Positions 17,291 to 26,170 of a stretch of DNA of 64,000 nucleotides are shown one piece after another; the stretch's first letter is position 1; every line of letters starts with the position of its first letter. Location of the stretch: NCBI GenBank assembly GCA_963702555.1, contig CAVPCW010000010.1, positions 434,001-498,000 on the forward strand, given 5' to 3'. The notes beneath the pieces were generated by a model. That model had not been told where the DNA came from and did not search any database. It saw only the letters and a list, made by a program, of their open reading frames with translations. This stretch comes from CAMFLJ01 sp963702555. GTDB taxonomy: Bacteria > Actinomycetota > Acidimicrobiia > Acidimicrobiales > Acidimicrobilacustridaceae. The translations under genes and the position numbers were made by a program.

Positions 17291-17574
17291 CGGACCGGCC
17301 GCTCCGGGACGAAAAATGAAGCCGCCACCCGCTCTCACCCGCCCTAGTGCGGCCGAACCCGGTGGCGGCTCAGGTTGCCGATCGTGCGGCGCCCTGTCGC
17401 ATCCCGGTGGTTCGCGATTGGCGGGGAGTGGGTGGCGGCCAGACCGTCACTGCTTCCTTGTCTGCACTGTCCTCCCGGGGGGAGGAACGGTCAAGGGACC
17501 AATGTCCCGGACTTGCGTCAGATCCGATCGACGGGGTCGATCACGAGACAGGGTCGATCACGAGACAGGGTCGA
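17291..17574. other. 284-bp gene-free stretch with inverted and tandem repeats
   Basis: No convincing coding frame. It holds the 10-bp inverted repeat AGCCGCCACC (17320-17329)/GGTGGCGGCT (17361-17370), which may terminate the hexapeptide-repeat gene, and a 17-bp tandem repeat at its right edge (listed separately). A riboswitch was considered from the structured look, but no class matched. Confidence 0.5.
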
Positions 17575-17580
17575 TCAGAG
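17534..17580. repeat. 17-bp tandem repeat, 2.8 copies
   Basis: The unit GGGTCGATCACGAGACA occurs at 17534-17550 and 17551-17567, with a partial copy GGGTCGATCAGAG at 17568-17580. The partial copy contains the stop codon of the minus-strand PAP2 gene (17575-17577). Short tandem repeats like this arise by slippage. Confidence 0.8.
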
Positions 17581-18186
17581 AAGGTCGACAAGGAAGCGGG
17601 CGAGCGTCCCGACCGCCACGCCGAGGGCCGCGCCGCCCACGACGTCGAGGGGGAGGTGGGCGCCGAAGTAGAGGCGGCCGACCCCGACGAGGGTGGCGAG
17701 CACGTAGGGCACGACCCGCCACCGGCCGCGCAGCGACCCGGCGACGAGGGTGGCGACGGCGAAGGCGACGGCCGTGTGGCCGGACGGGTAGCCGTTGCCG
17801 GTGGGTAGGTGCTCGAACCGTGCGTTCACGGTGGCGAGGTAGTCGGCCGGTCGGCCCCGGTTGACCCACGTCTTGTCGATGATGGCGAGGCCCCACGCCG
17901 CACTCGCAGCCACGGCGCCGGCCACAGCCCAGCGCCATCCCCGCAGCACGGCCATCACCACGACGCCGGCGGCCAGGCCACCCCACAGCGAGCCGAGCTG
18001 CATCACCAGCCACAGCGGCCGGCCGATCAGGTCGGGCCAGCCGTTGAACCAGCCGAAGACGTCGAGCTCGGCCTGGCTCACCGCCGTGTTGCGGACCACC
18101 GCACCGAGCCCGATCACGAGCACGACCGCCACCCCGGCGATGACGAGGCGCCGGGTGGTCGTCTGGTCGACGGGGCGGGCGGACAC
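17575..18186 (-). CDS. PAP2-family membrane phosphatase
   Basis: 203 residues, about five to six membrane segments. The three phosphatase motifs are present: KTWVNRGRP (motif 1, KX6RP), PSGH (motif 2), and GRLYFGAHLPLDV (motif 3, with His and Asp). In motif 3 the usual Ser-Arg appears as Gly-Arg. The active site faces outside; substrates are lipid phosphates such as undecaprenyl pyrophosphate or phosphatidic acid. It is a single-gene unit whose stop lies inside a short tandem repeat. Confidence 0.88.
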   Translation of the reverse strand: MSARPVDQTTTRRLVIAGVAVVLVIGLGAVVRNTAVSQAELDVFGWFNGWPDLIGRPLWLVMQLGSLWGGLAAGVVVMAVLRGWRWAVAGAVAASAAWGLAIIDKTWVNRGRPADYLATVNARFEHLPTGNGYPSGHTAVAFAVATLVAGSLRGRWRVVPYVLATLVGVGRLYFGAHLPLDVVGGAALGVAVGTLARFLVDLL

Positions 18187-18329
18187 GGGCGGAGGCTAGG
18201 CGGGGTCGACTGATTGCCGGACGGTCGGCCGCGGCTGCGACGTCGGGGAGTCGGTCGCAGCACGCGGCCGTCGGCGGAATCGTCACCGTCCAACCGGCGG
18301 TGGAACCGCCGGGGCTCGAGGCCCGGTGC

Positions 18330-18968
18330 TCAGTGGATGCGCCGGTACATCGCCTGCGTGGTGACCGTCGGGTCGGTGGTGAAGAGCCCGGCGGTCGTGG
18401 TGTCGACGAACGGAATCCACTCGGCGTCGGCGGCCATCGCCTCGTTGGCTGCCTCCATCGACGGCATGCCCGGGAAGGCGCTCGACCAGGTGATGCCGCC
18501 GTAGGGCCCGGTGGTCGCGATCGACACCGTCGGCATCGAGCCCGTGATCTCGTTCACCCGGTCGGCGACCGCGATCGCCGCGGTCACGGCGTCGGTCATC
18601 CGACCCTCGGCGCACACAGAGGTGGTGGCCAGGGTGTAGCCGCCCACCGGCATCTCGGCCATCTCGCCGTACAGGACGTTCTGGAGCACGTCGGATGGTG
18701 GCCCGAGCATGAACGAGTGCCCCCGGTCCTGCTCGGCGATGTAGAAGTCGTCGACCTGCAGCTTCTCGACGCCCTTCTCGAGGGTGGAGAGGTCGGGCAC
18801 CGCCGCGGCCCAGACCAGCTCACCCACGTCCGCCGAGAAGACCTGTGCGTGCAGGGTGAACCCGAGGTCGGTCACCTGGTTCACCCGTTCGGTGATCTCT
18901 TCCGCCCACATCATCGACGCCCGGGTCTGGCCACCGGCCAACCGGGCGCGACGAACGAAGAGGTACAT
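18330..18968 (-). CDS. Hypothetical protein with internal ~95-residue duplication
   Basis: 212 residues with no confident family. Two halves align: RVNQVTD with RVNEITG, then LVWAAAVPDLSTLEKG with ITWSSAFPGMPSMEAA, each ending in an aromatic/Asp strand (DDFYIAE; EWIPFVD) and a helix (SDVLQNVLY; TVTTQAMYR). The pattern suggests two ferredoxin-like alpha/beta repeats forming a dimeric-barrel-type fold, as in NIPSNAP or ABM proteins. No signal peptide or membrane segment. The ATG at 18968 is the only early start. Function unknown. Confidence 0.7.
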   Translation of the reverse strand: MYLFVRRARLAGGQTRASMMWAEEITERVNQVTDLGFTLHAQVFSADVGELVWAAAVPDLSTLEKGVEKLQVDDFYIAEQDRGHSFMLGPPSDVLQNVLYGEMAEMPVGGYTLATTSVCAEGRMTDAVTAAIAVADRVNEITGSMPTVSIATTGPYGGITWSSAFPGMPSMEAANEAMAADAEWIPFVDTTTAGLFTTDPTVTTQAMYRRIH

Positions 18969-19117
18969 GGCATTCCCCTCTCTCTCAGAGGCAGCCGCCG
19001 TGCGGCCCCTCGACAGGACCGCGGTCCGGCCCCCCAGGCACTGTGCGCCCCTGGAGGTGACCCGTCAACCGTTCCGGCGAGACCCCTCGGAGGGGCGCCG
19101 AGGCGCCACGTTGGGCG

Positions 19118-19405
19118 TCAGTCGATCGGGTCGATGGTGACGCCCTCGACGGCGTCGGGGTGCTTCTCGATCCACGCCCGGGCGTAGGGGCAGTAGGGGG
19201 CGATGCTGAGGTTCTCGTCGCGGGCGAGCTGGATGGCGGCCTGCACGAGCGCAGCGCCGTAGCCCTGGCCCTCGAACTGCTTGGGCACGCCGGTGTGGAT
19301 GAGGGCGAGCTCGGTGCCGAGGCGGCGGTACTCGAGCACGGCGATGCCGGTCTCCTCGACGATCTCGAGGCGGCTCTTGGCGGGGTTGTCGACGACGTCG
19401 GGCAT
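19118..19405 (-). CDS. Small GNAT-type N-acetyltransferase (YjdJ/COG2388)
   Basis: 95 residues. RLEIVEETGIAVLEYRR, then TGVPKQFEGQGYGAALVQAAI (the acetyl-CoA loop, Q-x-x-G-x-G/A as GQGYGAA), LSIAPYCPYARAWIEKHP. This is the minimal acetyltransferase of the COG2388 type, with the CPYxxxW-x-x-HP ending typical of that group. The acceptor is unknown. Stand-alone gene. Confidence 0.85.
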   Translation of the reverse strand: MPDVVDNPAKSRLEIVEETGIAVLEYRRLGTELALIHTGVPKQFEGQGYGAALVQAAIQLARDENLSIAPYCPYARAWIEKHPDAVEGVTIDPID

Positions 19406-19596
19406 GGTCCCTCCGGAACGTGGGATGCCCCTGCGGGGCCCGGCGCGGTGGCCCGGTGCCGCCCGCCGGCCCGACCCTCGCGGATCGGTGCAGGAGTTCT
19501 ACCGGGACCGGGCCCGGATGCGGCAGGGGCCCAGCGGTAGCCTCGGCCCCGGTGAGGGGGACGAACGCGCGGCGGCGCGACCAGGGGACGGCCCCG

Positions 19597-19998
19597 ATGA
19601 GGCCGACGGCATCCGCCGGCGTGGCCGCGGCCGACACAGCCGCAGCCGTCGATGGGCAGTCGCCGTCGCCGGCTGGGCCCTCGCCCTACGCGGGGCTGGG
19701 CTACCTGCGCCGGTCGGGGCTGACCACCGTGGAGCGGTTCCGGCACGACGGCCCCGGACTGCGCCCCAACTCGATCTACAGCCTGTGGGGCGTGCTGCTG
19801 TTCGCCCCCGCGTTGTACTTCTGGTCGATGGTCGCGATGTTCGCCGTGTTCTTCGTGGCCGCCTCGATCGGCGGCGCGGCCGACGTGGCCACCGCCGTCA
19901 TGGTGCTGCCGGCGATGATGCTGGTCATCCGCTGGTTCACCCGCCCGCTCTCCGAGCGGGAGCAGCGGCAGGTCACCGCTGCTCGACGCGGGCGGTGA
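19597..19998 (+). CDS. Small two-helix membrane protein of unknown function
   Basis: 133 residues from ATG 19597; a GTG at 19552 would add 15 residues. A Pro/Ala/Ser-rich N-terminus is followed by GLGYLRRSGLTTVERFRHDG and two hydrophobic segments (LLFAPALYFWSMVAMFAVFF; VMVLPAMMLVIRWF), then a basic tail. No family recognised. The 3' end overlaps the convergent last Tad gene by 26 bases. It could be an accessory of the Tad locus, but nothing in the sequence shows this. Confidence 0.55.
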   Translation: MRPTASAGVAAADTAAAVDGQSPSPAGPSPYAGLGYLRRSGLTTVERFRHDGPGLRPNSIYSLWGVLLFAPALYFWSMVAMFAVFFVAASIGGAADVATAVMVLPAMMLVIRWFTRPLSEREQRQVTAARRGR

Positions 19999-20440
19999 CG
20001 GTCGCCCGCACGAGCTCGTCGTGGGGCGCGCCGGGAAGGGCCTTGGCGAAGATGTGCGGCACCCGCCGGGCGAGGCGCACCTCGACGGTGTCGGTGCCGC
20101 TGACGATCACCGTCGGCGGCTCGGCGAGCTGGTCGAGGATGCCCTTGGCGGCCAGTGCGTCGAGCACTGCCCCCTCGGCCCGTGCGGCGTCGATGCGATA
20201 GCCCTGTCCGGCGCGCAGCGCCGCCTCGTCGAGCCCGACGGTCACCGCGTCGTTGGCGGCGTCGCCCGCCGCCGCGATCAGCTCCCGCTGACCGAGGCGC
20301 ACCGCGGTGAGGTCGACGGCGATGGCACCGAGCACCATCACGATCAGCACTGCCGCGGGCATGAGCATCAGGACGCTGCCCCGGTCACGGCCACGATCAG
20401 GGCCAGGGCCAGGGCACCGCTCCAGTCGGTCGCGCCTCAA
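19973..20440 (-). CDS. TadG-like/pilus-assembly pseudopilin
   Basis: 155 residues. A basic N-terminus ending RGRDRGSVLM leads into one membrane helix (LMPAAVLIVMVLGAIAVDLTAV), the TadE/TadG N-terminal anchor, with a beta-rich external part (VIVSGTDTVEVRLARRVPHIF). Last gene of the Tad operon. A TTG start at 20440 overlaps the previous stop (TTGA) and is chosen because it gives the full RDRG anchor. Corresponds to the Rv3654-like position in mycobacterial Tad loci. Confidence 0.7.
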   Translation of the reverse strand: MRRDRLERCPGPGPDRGRDRGSVLMLMPAAVLIVMVLGAIAVDLTAVRLGQRELIAAAGDAANDAVTVGLDEAALRAGQGYRIDAARAEGAVLDALAAKGILDQLAEPPTVIVSGTDTVEVRLARRVPHIFAKALPGAPHDELVRATVTARVEQR

Positions 20441-20914
20441 CAGCTCGCCTCTCCGGGCAGGCCACTGCGGTAGGGGTCGACGACCTCGCTCTGGCTGGCG
20501 ACCACGTCGAAGGCGTGGCCGTAGCCGCCGATGAAGGGCAGGCGGATGGCGGGCACCGGGTGGTGCACGGTCACGGTGACCCGGGTGCAGCGGGCGAAGG
20601 GCTCGTCGCCGTCGTGGCGGACCTCGACGGTGGTCGAGTCGGGGTTCCGGCCGTGGCCGGCGACCGCCTCCGCGGATCGCGTCGTCGGTCGCGGCGAGCG
20701 CGCTCGCCTGGTCGGGGGCTTCGACGTAGGCCCGGACCCCCTCGCGCGCCGCGCTGGTGACGGTGAGCTTGGCGTCGACAACCCCCCAGGCGTTGGCCAC
20801 CAGCAGGGTGCCGACGACGAACGTCAGCAGCCCGAACGGCAGCACCTCCATGCCGCCGACCTGACCACCGTCGTCGTGCCAGCGGATGCGGCCCCGGACC
20901 ACGGCGCGGCTCAC
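20437..20914 (-). CDS. TadE-like minor pseudopilin (frameshifted at ~20671)
   Basis: About 158 residues as a composite. N-terminal anchor GGMEVLPFGLLTFVVGTLLV, then WGVVDAKLTVTSAAREGVRAYVEA, a pattern typical of TadE proteins. After removing one G at 20671, DDAIREAVAGHGRNPD continues into VTVTVHHPVPAIRLPFIGGYG. The GTG at 20914 overlaps the upstream stop. It probably caps or primes the Flp pilus. The single-base break is likely an assembly indel because both halves keep family features. Confidence 0.75.
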
Positions 20915-21366
20915 TTCAGCTCCTCCACCCGGACGTGGACCGTTCGGTCGATGAGGGCCGCGCCGGGCCCGCGCAGTGCCGCCCACAGGAAGCCGGGCGG
21001 TCGGGCCCGCACGGTGAGGGCCACGGTCTCGTCGGTGGTGCCCGACCAGTCGAGCTCGACCTTCTCGCCGAAGCGCCCGAGCAGGCGCCGGACCTTCGCC
21101 GATGCATCGGCCTGGGCCTCGGCGACGGCGACGGCGTCGGTGTGGTCGACGCGCGCCCCGGCCACCGCCCGGGCGCCCTCGTAGGCCGCATCGGTGACGA
21201 CCGAGCGGGTGTGGAGGGCGACGAGGGTCTGCACCGCGAAGAGCAACAGGGCCAGGAAGGCGAGGAGGCCGGCCATGCTCCCGATCAGGCCGGTCCCCTC
21301 CTCGCCCCGGGCTCGACGCGCGGGCCGTCCGACGTTCGTTCGGTGCGGTGCGTGCCGGGTCGTCAC
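20911..21366 (-). CDS. TadE-like pseudopilin
   Basis: 151 residues. Arg-rich cytoplasmic N-terminus, then GEEGTGLIGSMAGLLAFLALLLFAVQTLVALHTRSVVTDAAYEGARAVAG, the TadE pattern with a Glu/Gly-containing processing region before a single helix and the AAxEGAR motif. The external domain ends ALIDRTVHVRVEELK. The GTG start overlaps the pilin stop, giving coupled translation. Acts at the membrane in pilus biogenesis by family. Confidence 0.8.
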   Translation of the reverse strand: MTTRHAPHRTNVGRPARRARGEEGTGLIGSMAGLLAFLALLLFAVQTLVALHTRSVVTDAAYEGARAVAGARVDHTDAVAVAEAQADASAKVRRLLGRFGEKVELDWSGTTDETVALTVRARPPGFLWAALRGPGAALIDRTVHVRVEELK

Positions 21367-21617
21367 TCCGACCCGATCTGCTCGACCTTCTGGTTGGTCG
21401 TCGACTCGGTCGACTTCCACATCTTCTGGAAGCCGACCCACATCGCCGCCCCCAGGAACGCCATGATCAGCACGGCGATCGCCGCCGAGATCACGCCCTC
21501 ACCGAGGTCGCCCCGTCCGCGTCGCCGGGCTGTGCCGGGCCGGTCGAGGCCGGGCCTCGTGGCGAGGGCCATCCGGGCCTGCACGGCCGCGCTGATCCAT
21601 CCGATGGTCGTCGTCAT
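21363..21617 (-). CDS. Flp/DUF4244-type pilin
   Basis: 84 residues; small prepilin of the actinobacterial Tad locus. A basic N-terminus leads to GDLGEGVISAAIAVLIMAFLGAAMW, with a G-D-x-GE motif before the helix matching the DUF4244 prepilin processing site (cleavage likely after the Gly preceding Glu) and a short C-terminal tail (STTNQKVEQIGSE). It lies at the expected place, downstream of TadC and upstream of TadE. The expected major fibre subunit. Confidence 0.8.
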   Translation of the reverse strand: MTTTIGWISAAVQARMALATRPGLDRPGTARRRGRGDLGEGVISAAIAVLIMAFLGAAMWVGFQKMWKSTESTTNQKVEQIGSE

Positions 21618-21721
21618 CGTCGTTCTCCTTGTCCTGTCTGCTGTCGTCGACGACGGCGGGTGCCGGCGTCGCGGTGCTGGGTCCTGCCGGTGCTGCGGTG
21701 CTGCGGCTCAGGGGGTGGTCA

Positions 21722-22630
21722 TCACCCCGAGGTGAAGAGGCGCATCGCCTCGATGAAGGGCACGGCCAGGAAGAGCACGCCCGGCACGAGCGTCGCGACC
21801 GTGACGGGGATCCAGACCTGTTGGCCGCGGCGCTCGATCGTCTCGATCAACTCGCGGTGGACCTCGGCCCGGTCGGTGCGGGCCTCGTCCGCCATGAGCC
21901 GCCCGAGGTCGGCGGCCTCACGGTTGAGGGCGAGCACGGCCACGAGGCGGTCGACCGACGGCACCGCGGCCAGGCGGGCCCACTCGCCGAGGGCCTGCTC
22001 CTCGGAGATGCCCTGCCGGGTGCGGCCGACGACGCGCCGGAGGTCCTGGGCGATGGCGCCGTCGCTGCGGCGCGACAGGCGGGCGAGAGCGGCGCCGAGG
22101 GAGTAGCCCGCCGAGAGCAGCATGCCGAGCTGCTCGGTGACGACGGGCAGCTCCAGGAAGAGGCGGCGCTGCCATGCGGTCGAGCGGCGGGCGAGGTCCT
22201 GCTCGACCAGCAGGAAGGCGAGCAACGGCAGGCCGAGGACCGCGAAGAGGGTCACGGTCGCAGGGGGCCGCACCGCCACCACCCCGAGCAGAGCGAGGCC
22301 GAGGGCGCTGACGACCCAGCCCAGCTGCCGCAGCCGGAAGCCGGTGACGTCGAGCGGGGAGTGCACCCGCTCGAGACGAACGGCCAGCTCCTCGGACACG
22401 CCGAAGAGGCGCGAGAGCCGGGCACCGATCGAGCGGGCGAGCGGGCCGAGCACCTCCCGGAAGGCGTCGAGAGACCAGTTCGCAGGTCGCTCGACGGGGG
22501 TGCCCGCCCCGGTGAGGTACGGCCGGATGCGCTCCGCGAGGGGAGGCCGGCGGAACCAGCGCACCCGCCCGAGCAGGAGCGTCGCGCCGGCCCAGGCGAG
22601 GGCGGCGGCGAAGAGGAGGGAGCGGCTCAT
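21722..22630 (-). CDS. tadC: Tad pilus inner-membrane platform protein TadC (T2SF)
   Basis: 302 residues with a C-terminal type II secretion F domain: LFLELPVVTEQLGMLLSAGYSLGAALARLS, GISEEQALGEWARLAAVPSVDRLVAVLALNREAADLG, and a final hydrophobic segment VWIPVTVATLVPGVLFLAVPFIEAM. Four membrane helices. With TadB it forms the platform under the ATPase. The ATG at 22630 overlaps the TadB stop (ATGA). Confidence 0.88.
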   Translation of the reverse strand: MSRSLLFAAALAWAGATLLLGRVRWFRRPPLAERIRPYLTGAGTPVERPANWSLDAFREVLGPLARSIGARLSRLFGVSEELAVRLERVHSPLDVTGFRLRQLGWVVSALGLALLGVVAVRPPATVTLFAVLGLPLLAFLLVEQDLARRSTAWQRRLFLELPVVTEQLGMLLSAGYSLGAALARLSRRSDGAIAQDLRRVVGRTRQGISEEQALGEWARLAAVPSVDRLVAVLALNREAADLGRLMADEARTDRAEVHRELIETIERRGQQVWIPVTVATLVPGVLFLAVPFIEAMRLFTSG

Positions 22631-23514
22631 CGGGAGAACACCCGCTCCTCCTCGGGCAGGCGCATCATGCGGCCCGCCCAGAACCAGCAGGCCGCGACCA
22701 TGGCCACCGCGGCGAGCACCGCCGCCTGTCCGAGAGGCGTCTGGTAGGCGCTGCGGCCGTTGCCGACCGAGAGCCCGGCTGCGGCCATCCCGAGCGGCAC
22801 GAGCAGCACGAAGCGTCGGGCGAAGCGGACGCCGGCCTGTCGGGCGCGTGCGTCCTTGCGGTAGCGGGCGTCCTCCCGGCGGTCCTCGGCGAGGTCCGCG
22901 AGGCGCCGGTCGACATCGGTGCCGCCGAGCTCGTGGGCGACCAGCAGCGTCTCGCACGTGGCGTCGCAGGTGGGGTCGGCGAGGTGCGTGCGGAGGGTGG
23001 CGAGGCTGCGGCCGAAGTCGGTCGTGAGGAGCCACTCCCTCTGGGCGGCGGCGAAGGCGGGCCGCAGCTCCTCGGGCCCGTTGGCGCCGACCTGGAAGAG
23101 GGCCTGGGGGATGGAGCGGCCGACCGAGGACGTGAGGACCCTGAGCTCCTCGATCATCCGCGGCCAGGCGTCCTGGGCGAGCGACCGCCGTGTCGCCCGG
23201 CGCTGTCGGTGCGCGGCCACGGGGAAGGTGGCCGCGAACAGCCCACCCACCAAGGCGGGGAGCGGGGCGCCGAACAGTACGAGGCCGAGCACCGCTCCGA
23301 GCACGAACACCACGGCGATGACGACGGCGAACTCACCCACGGCCACGGTGCCGAGCCCGGCCTGGGCCAGCCAGTCGGCGGGTCGGGTCCGGGTCGGCCT
23401 CGTGCCGGTCGGGCGCGCCGGGCCGGGGCCGACGCCGTCCCACTGCAGCACGAGCGCGGTGTAGAGGAGGTGGGCGCCGTAGGCCGCGGCGACCGCCGCC
23501 AGGACCCCGATCAC
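22627..23514 (-). CDS. tadB: Tad pilus inner-membrane platform protein TadB (T2SF)
   Basis: 295 residues with an N-terminal helix, a pair of helices around VAVGEFAVVIAVVFVLGAVLGLVLFGAPLPALVGGLF, then the T2SF core WPRMIEELRVLTSSVGRSIPQALFQVG and CETLLVAHELGGTDVDRRLADLAEDRR, and two C-terminal helices. The GTG start overlaps the stop of the ATPase gene. Partner of TadC. Confidence 0.88.
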   Translation of the reverse strand: MIGVLAAVAAAYGAHLLYTALVLQWDGVGPGPARPTGTRPTRTRPADWLAQAGLGTVAVGEFAVVIAVVFVLGAVLGLVLFGAPLPALVGGLFAATFPVAAHRQRRATRRSLAQDAWPRMIEELRVLTSSVGRSIPQALFQVGANGPEELRPAFAAAQREWLLTTDFGRSLATLRTHLADPTCDATCETLLVAHELGGTDVDRRLADLAEDRREDARYRKDARARQAGVRFARRFVLLVPLGMAAAGLSVGNGRSAYQTPLGQAAVLAAVAMVAACWFWAGRMMRLPEEERVFSR

Positions 23515-24866
23515 GGCCGGGCCCCCTTCGCGTCGTGTGGCCGCACCTGGGCCTCGCGCTCGTCTCGCCCGTCGAGCAGGGCGACGAGGTCGCGACCGCG
23601 GCCGGTGAACGTGCCGGCGAGGCGATGGGGGACGTCACCGGTCCAGCGCAGCTCGCGGTCCGGTCCCGACCGGGTGAACAGGTCGGTGACGGTGAAGGCA
23701 CCCGACTCCGGGCTGCCGGCGAGGTCCTCCACCGCGAGGATCTCCGACACCTGGGGCCCGTCGGGGCCCCGTTGGCTGAACACGACGAGGTCGACGGCGT
23801 CGGCGACCAGGGTGGTGAGGGCCGAGTGAGGGAGGTTGCGGGCCGACTCCGAGAGCTCGGCGAGGAAGCGGATCCTCGAGAGTGCGCCCCGGGCGTTGGC
23901 CGCGTGGATCGTGGTGAAGCCCTTCACCCCCGAGGACAGGGTGAGCAGCAACGGCAGGGCCTCCCGGTCGCGGACCTCGCCGACGATGGCGACGTCGGGG
24001 GCCATGCGCAGGAAGCCGGCGACCAGGCGGCGCAGGTCGATGCCGGGGCGGTCGGGTCGGGGCGCCCGCGTCTGCATCGACGCCACGTTGGGGAGGGGTG
24101 CATCGAGCTCGAACACCTCCTCGGCGACCACGACCCGAAGCGACGGGTCGAGCTCGCCGACGCAGCACGACAACAAGGTGGTCTTGCCCGAGCCCGGCGC
24201 GCCGGCGAACACGACCGTGGAGCCCACGCGGACCGCGGCGGCCAGGAACCCGGCCGCGGCGGTGCTGAGCGTGCCGCGGTCGACGAGCTCGTCGAGCCGG
24301 GTGAACGGCACCCCGGTGAACCGACGGATGTTCACCATGAGGTGTCCGCCCCGGGCGAGGTCCCCGTGGACGATGTGGAGGCGGGAACCGTCGTCGAGCT
24401 GGGCGTCCTGGAGGCCCTCGCTCGGGTCGAGCTTGCGATGGCTGGTGATGGAGTCGTCGAGCAGCTTGGTCAGCGTGCGGGTGACGTGGTCGTCGTCGTG
24501 GAACCCCTCGTGGTGGTAGCCGCTCGGGCCCGCGTGCCGCTTCACGAAGACCTCGGACGGCGAGTTGATCTCGATCTCCCACACGTCGGGGTCGTCGAGC
24601 AGCGCGGTGAGGGGGCCGTACCCGGCGAGGTTGCGCCAGGCCCGTTCGGCGACGAGATCGGGGTTGGTGAGCCCGAAGCTGCGGCGGCCGCGGCGCACGT
24701 CGTCGTCCCAGCGGGCCAATTCGTCGTCGATCAGGGCACGGAGCGCCGATCGCCCTGCCGGGGTGCCCATGTCGAGGGCGATGTCCTTGGCCCGGGCCTG
24801 CACCGCCTGTTCCACCTCGGCCAGAGGGGTGAGGTCGTCGGCCCTGGTGCCGTCGGTGGCGGTCAT
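23511..24866 (-). CDS. tadA: Tad pilus assembly ATPase TadA/CpaF
   Basis: 451-residue type II/IV secretion ATPase. The N-terminal domain contains WEIEINSPSEVFVKRHAG; the catalytic core has Walker A GAPGSGKTTLLS near residue 215, the Asp-box region VVVAEEVFELDAPLPNVASMQTR, the Walker B region VAIVGEVRDREALPLLL, and the His box GFTTIHAANA. It forms the hexameric motor that drives Flp pilus assembly. Its ATG overlaps the TadZ stop. Confidence 0.93.
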   Translation of the reverse strand: MTATDGTRADDLTPLAEVEQAVQARAKDIALDMGTPAGRSALRALIDDELARWDDDVRRGRRSFGLTNPDLVAERAWRNLAGYGPLTALLDDPDVWEIEINSPSEVFVKRHAGPSGYHHEGFHDDDHVTRTLTKLLDDSITSHRKLDPSEGLQDAQLDDGSRLHIVHGDLARGGHLMVNIRRFTGVPFTRLDELVDRGTLSTAAAGFLAAAVRVGSTVVFAGAPGSGKTTLLSCCVGELDPSLRVVVAEEVFELDAPLPNVASMQTRAPRPDRPGIDLRRLVAGFLRMAPDVAIVGEVRDREALPLLLTLSSGVKGFTTIHAANARGALSRIRFLAELSESARNLPHSALTTLVADAVDLVVFSQRGPDGPQVSEILAVEDLAGSPESGAFTVTDLFTRSGPDRELRWTGDVPHRLAGTFTGRGRDLVALLDGRDEREAQVRPHDAKGARP

Positions 24867-26170
24867 GCCGCACCCCCCATGCCGAGGGAGCCAGGGCGCA
24901 CCGGCACCGGCTCGGCGGCGAGCGTGACCCCGCCGCGCTCGCCGACCCGCTCGAGCACGGCGGCGACCGCGGTGCCGACGGGGGTGACCAACGCGCGGGG
25001 GAGGGGTGAGCCGTCGAGCTGGACGGGGTCGAGGTCGCGGCGGGCCGGCACCATCAGCGGGGCCACGGTGGCCGTGCCGGGGGAGAGCTCCCCGAGCAGC
25101 AGGGCGACGGACCGGCTCAGCTCGGCCCGCCGGTGGGGCGCACGTGGCGCCCTGGTGATCACGGGAAGGAGCCGCCGGGGGTCGACGTCGTGGGCGGCGA
25201 GGGCGGCGAGGTTCCGCACCAACCGGTGCACGCCGACGAGGTCGCCGGTGCCGGTGACCACGACGACATCGGCCGCGGCCGTGAGCAGGCGGGCGCAGAC
25301 GTTGCGGTCCTCGATGTCGAGCGAGCCGGTCTCGGGCTCACCCTCCAGGTCGGGGTCAGCGTCGGCGACCACGGTGGCGTAGGTCCGCCGCAGCGAGGTG
25401 AGCGTGGCGTCGAGGGCCCGCGGTCGCAGCACGGTCCAGTCGCGGTGGCGGCGAAGCCCCGGCAGGAGGTCGTACCCGCGGTCGGGGAACGTCCACAGCG
25501 ACGCCCGGACCTGGGTGGGGTCGGGTCGGCCCGTACGGTGCAGCTCGACCAGCTCCTGGAGCCCTGGCACGACGTCGCCGTTGTCGTGGAGCAGGGCGAG
25601 GCTCGCGTCGAGGGCGGCGTCGACGAGGGCGACACGACCGCCGTTGGCCGGGTCGGCTCCGGCGGCCTGGGCGACCGCCATGGCCATCGTCGAGGTGCCG
25701 CTGCCTCCGGCGCCCACGACGGTGATCAGCCGCCCGATCCCGCCCGATGCAACGGCGTCGATGTCGGCGTCGGTCAGGTCGAGCACGTCGCCGAGCCCTC
25801 GTTCGACCGGGCTGGCGTGCTCGCGCAGCACGGCGAGGATCGCGTCACGGTCGACCGGCTCGGTGAGCACGGCCGACGCCCCGAGTTCGGTCCAGCGCCG
25901 CCGACCGGCCCCGTCGGTGACCACGATCGGTGCGCAGCCGGCCCGGCGGGCCTCGTCGAGGAGGTCGCGGTCGAGTCCGCTGCAGCCCTCGTCGATGATC
26001 GCTGCCGACCACGAGCGGCCGACGGCCAGTCGGGCCCGCACCTCGTCGGCCGAGACGCAGCGGACGAACTCGACCGGCAGCGCGGCCGACGTGGCCCATC
26101 GCCCGACGTCGGCGAACCACGCGGCACGGGGCCGCGCCGCGCCGAGCACCACGTAGTGCTCGCTGGTCAT
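24863..26170 (-). CDS. tadZ: TadZ/CpaE-like septum-site/localisation ATPase
   Basis: 435 residues. The N-terminal ~120 residues resemble a receiver-like atypical domain (VVTDGAGRRRWTELGASAVLTEPVD). The ParA/MinD-like domain starts at ITVVGAGGSGTSTMAMAVAQAAG. The deviant Walker A has no Lys where KGGxGK[ST] ATPases carry one, so ATP hydrolysis may be weak or absent, as reported for some TadZ members. It is thought to place the pilus machine at the pole. Overlaps CpaB by a few bases upstream and the ATPase gene downstream. Confidence 0.82.
   Translation of the reverse strand: MTSEHYVVLGAARPRAAWFADVGRWATSAALPVEFVRCVSADEVRARLAVGRSWSAAIIDEGCSGLDRDLLDEARRAGCAPIVVTDGAGRRRWTELGASAVLTEPVDRDAILAVLREHASPVERGLGDVLDLTDADIDAVASGGIGRLITVVGAGGSGTSTMAMAVAQAAGADPANGGRVALVDAALDASLALLHDNGDVVPGLQELVELHRTGRPDPTQVRASLWTFPDRGYDLLPGLRRHRDWTVLRPRALDATLTSLRRTYATVVADADPDLEGEPETGSLDIEDRNVCARLLTAAADVVVVTGTGDLVGVHRLVRNLAALAAHDVDPRRLLPVITRAPRAPHRRAELSRSVALLLGELSPGTATVAPLMVPARRDLDPVQLDGSPLPRALVTPVGTAVAAVLERVGERGGVTLAAEPVPVRPGSLGMGGAA

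Noticed and set aside
17291..17574. Cyclic-di-AMP or other structured riboswitch
   Set aside because: Hairpins are present but no class-defining conserved blocks were found, and no suitable gene lies downstream.
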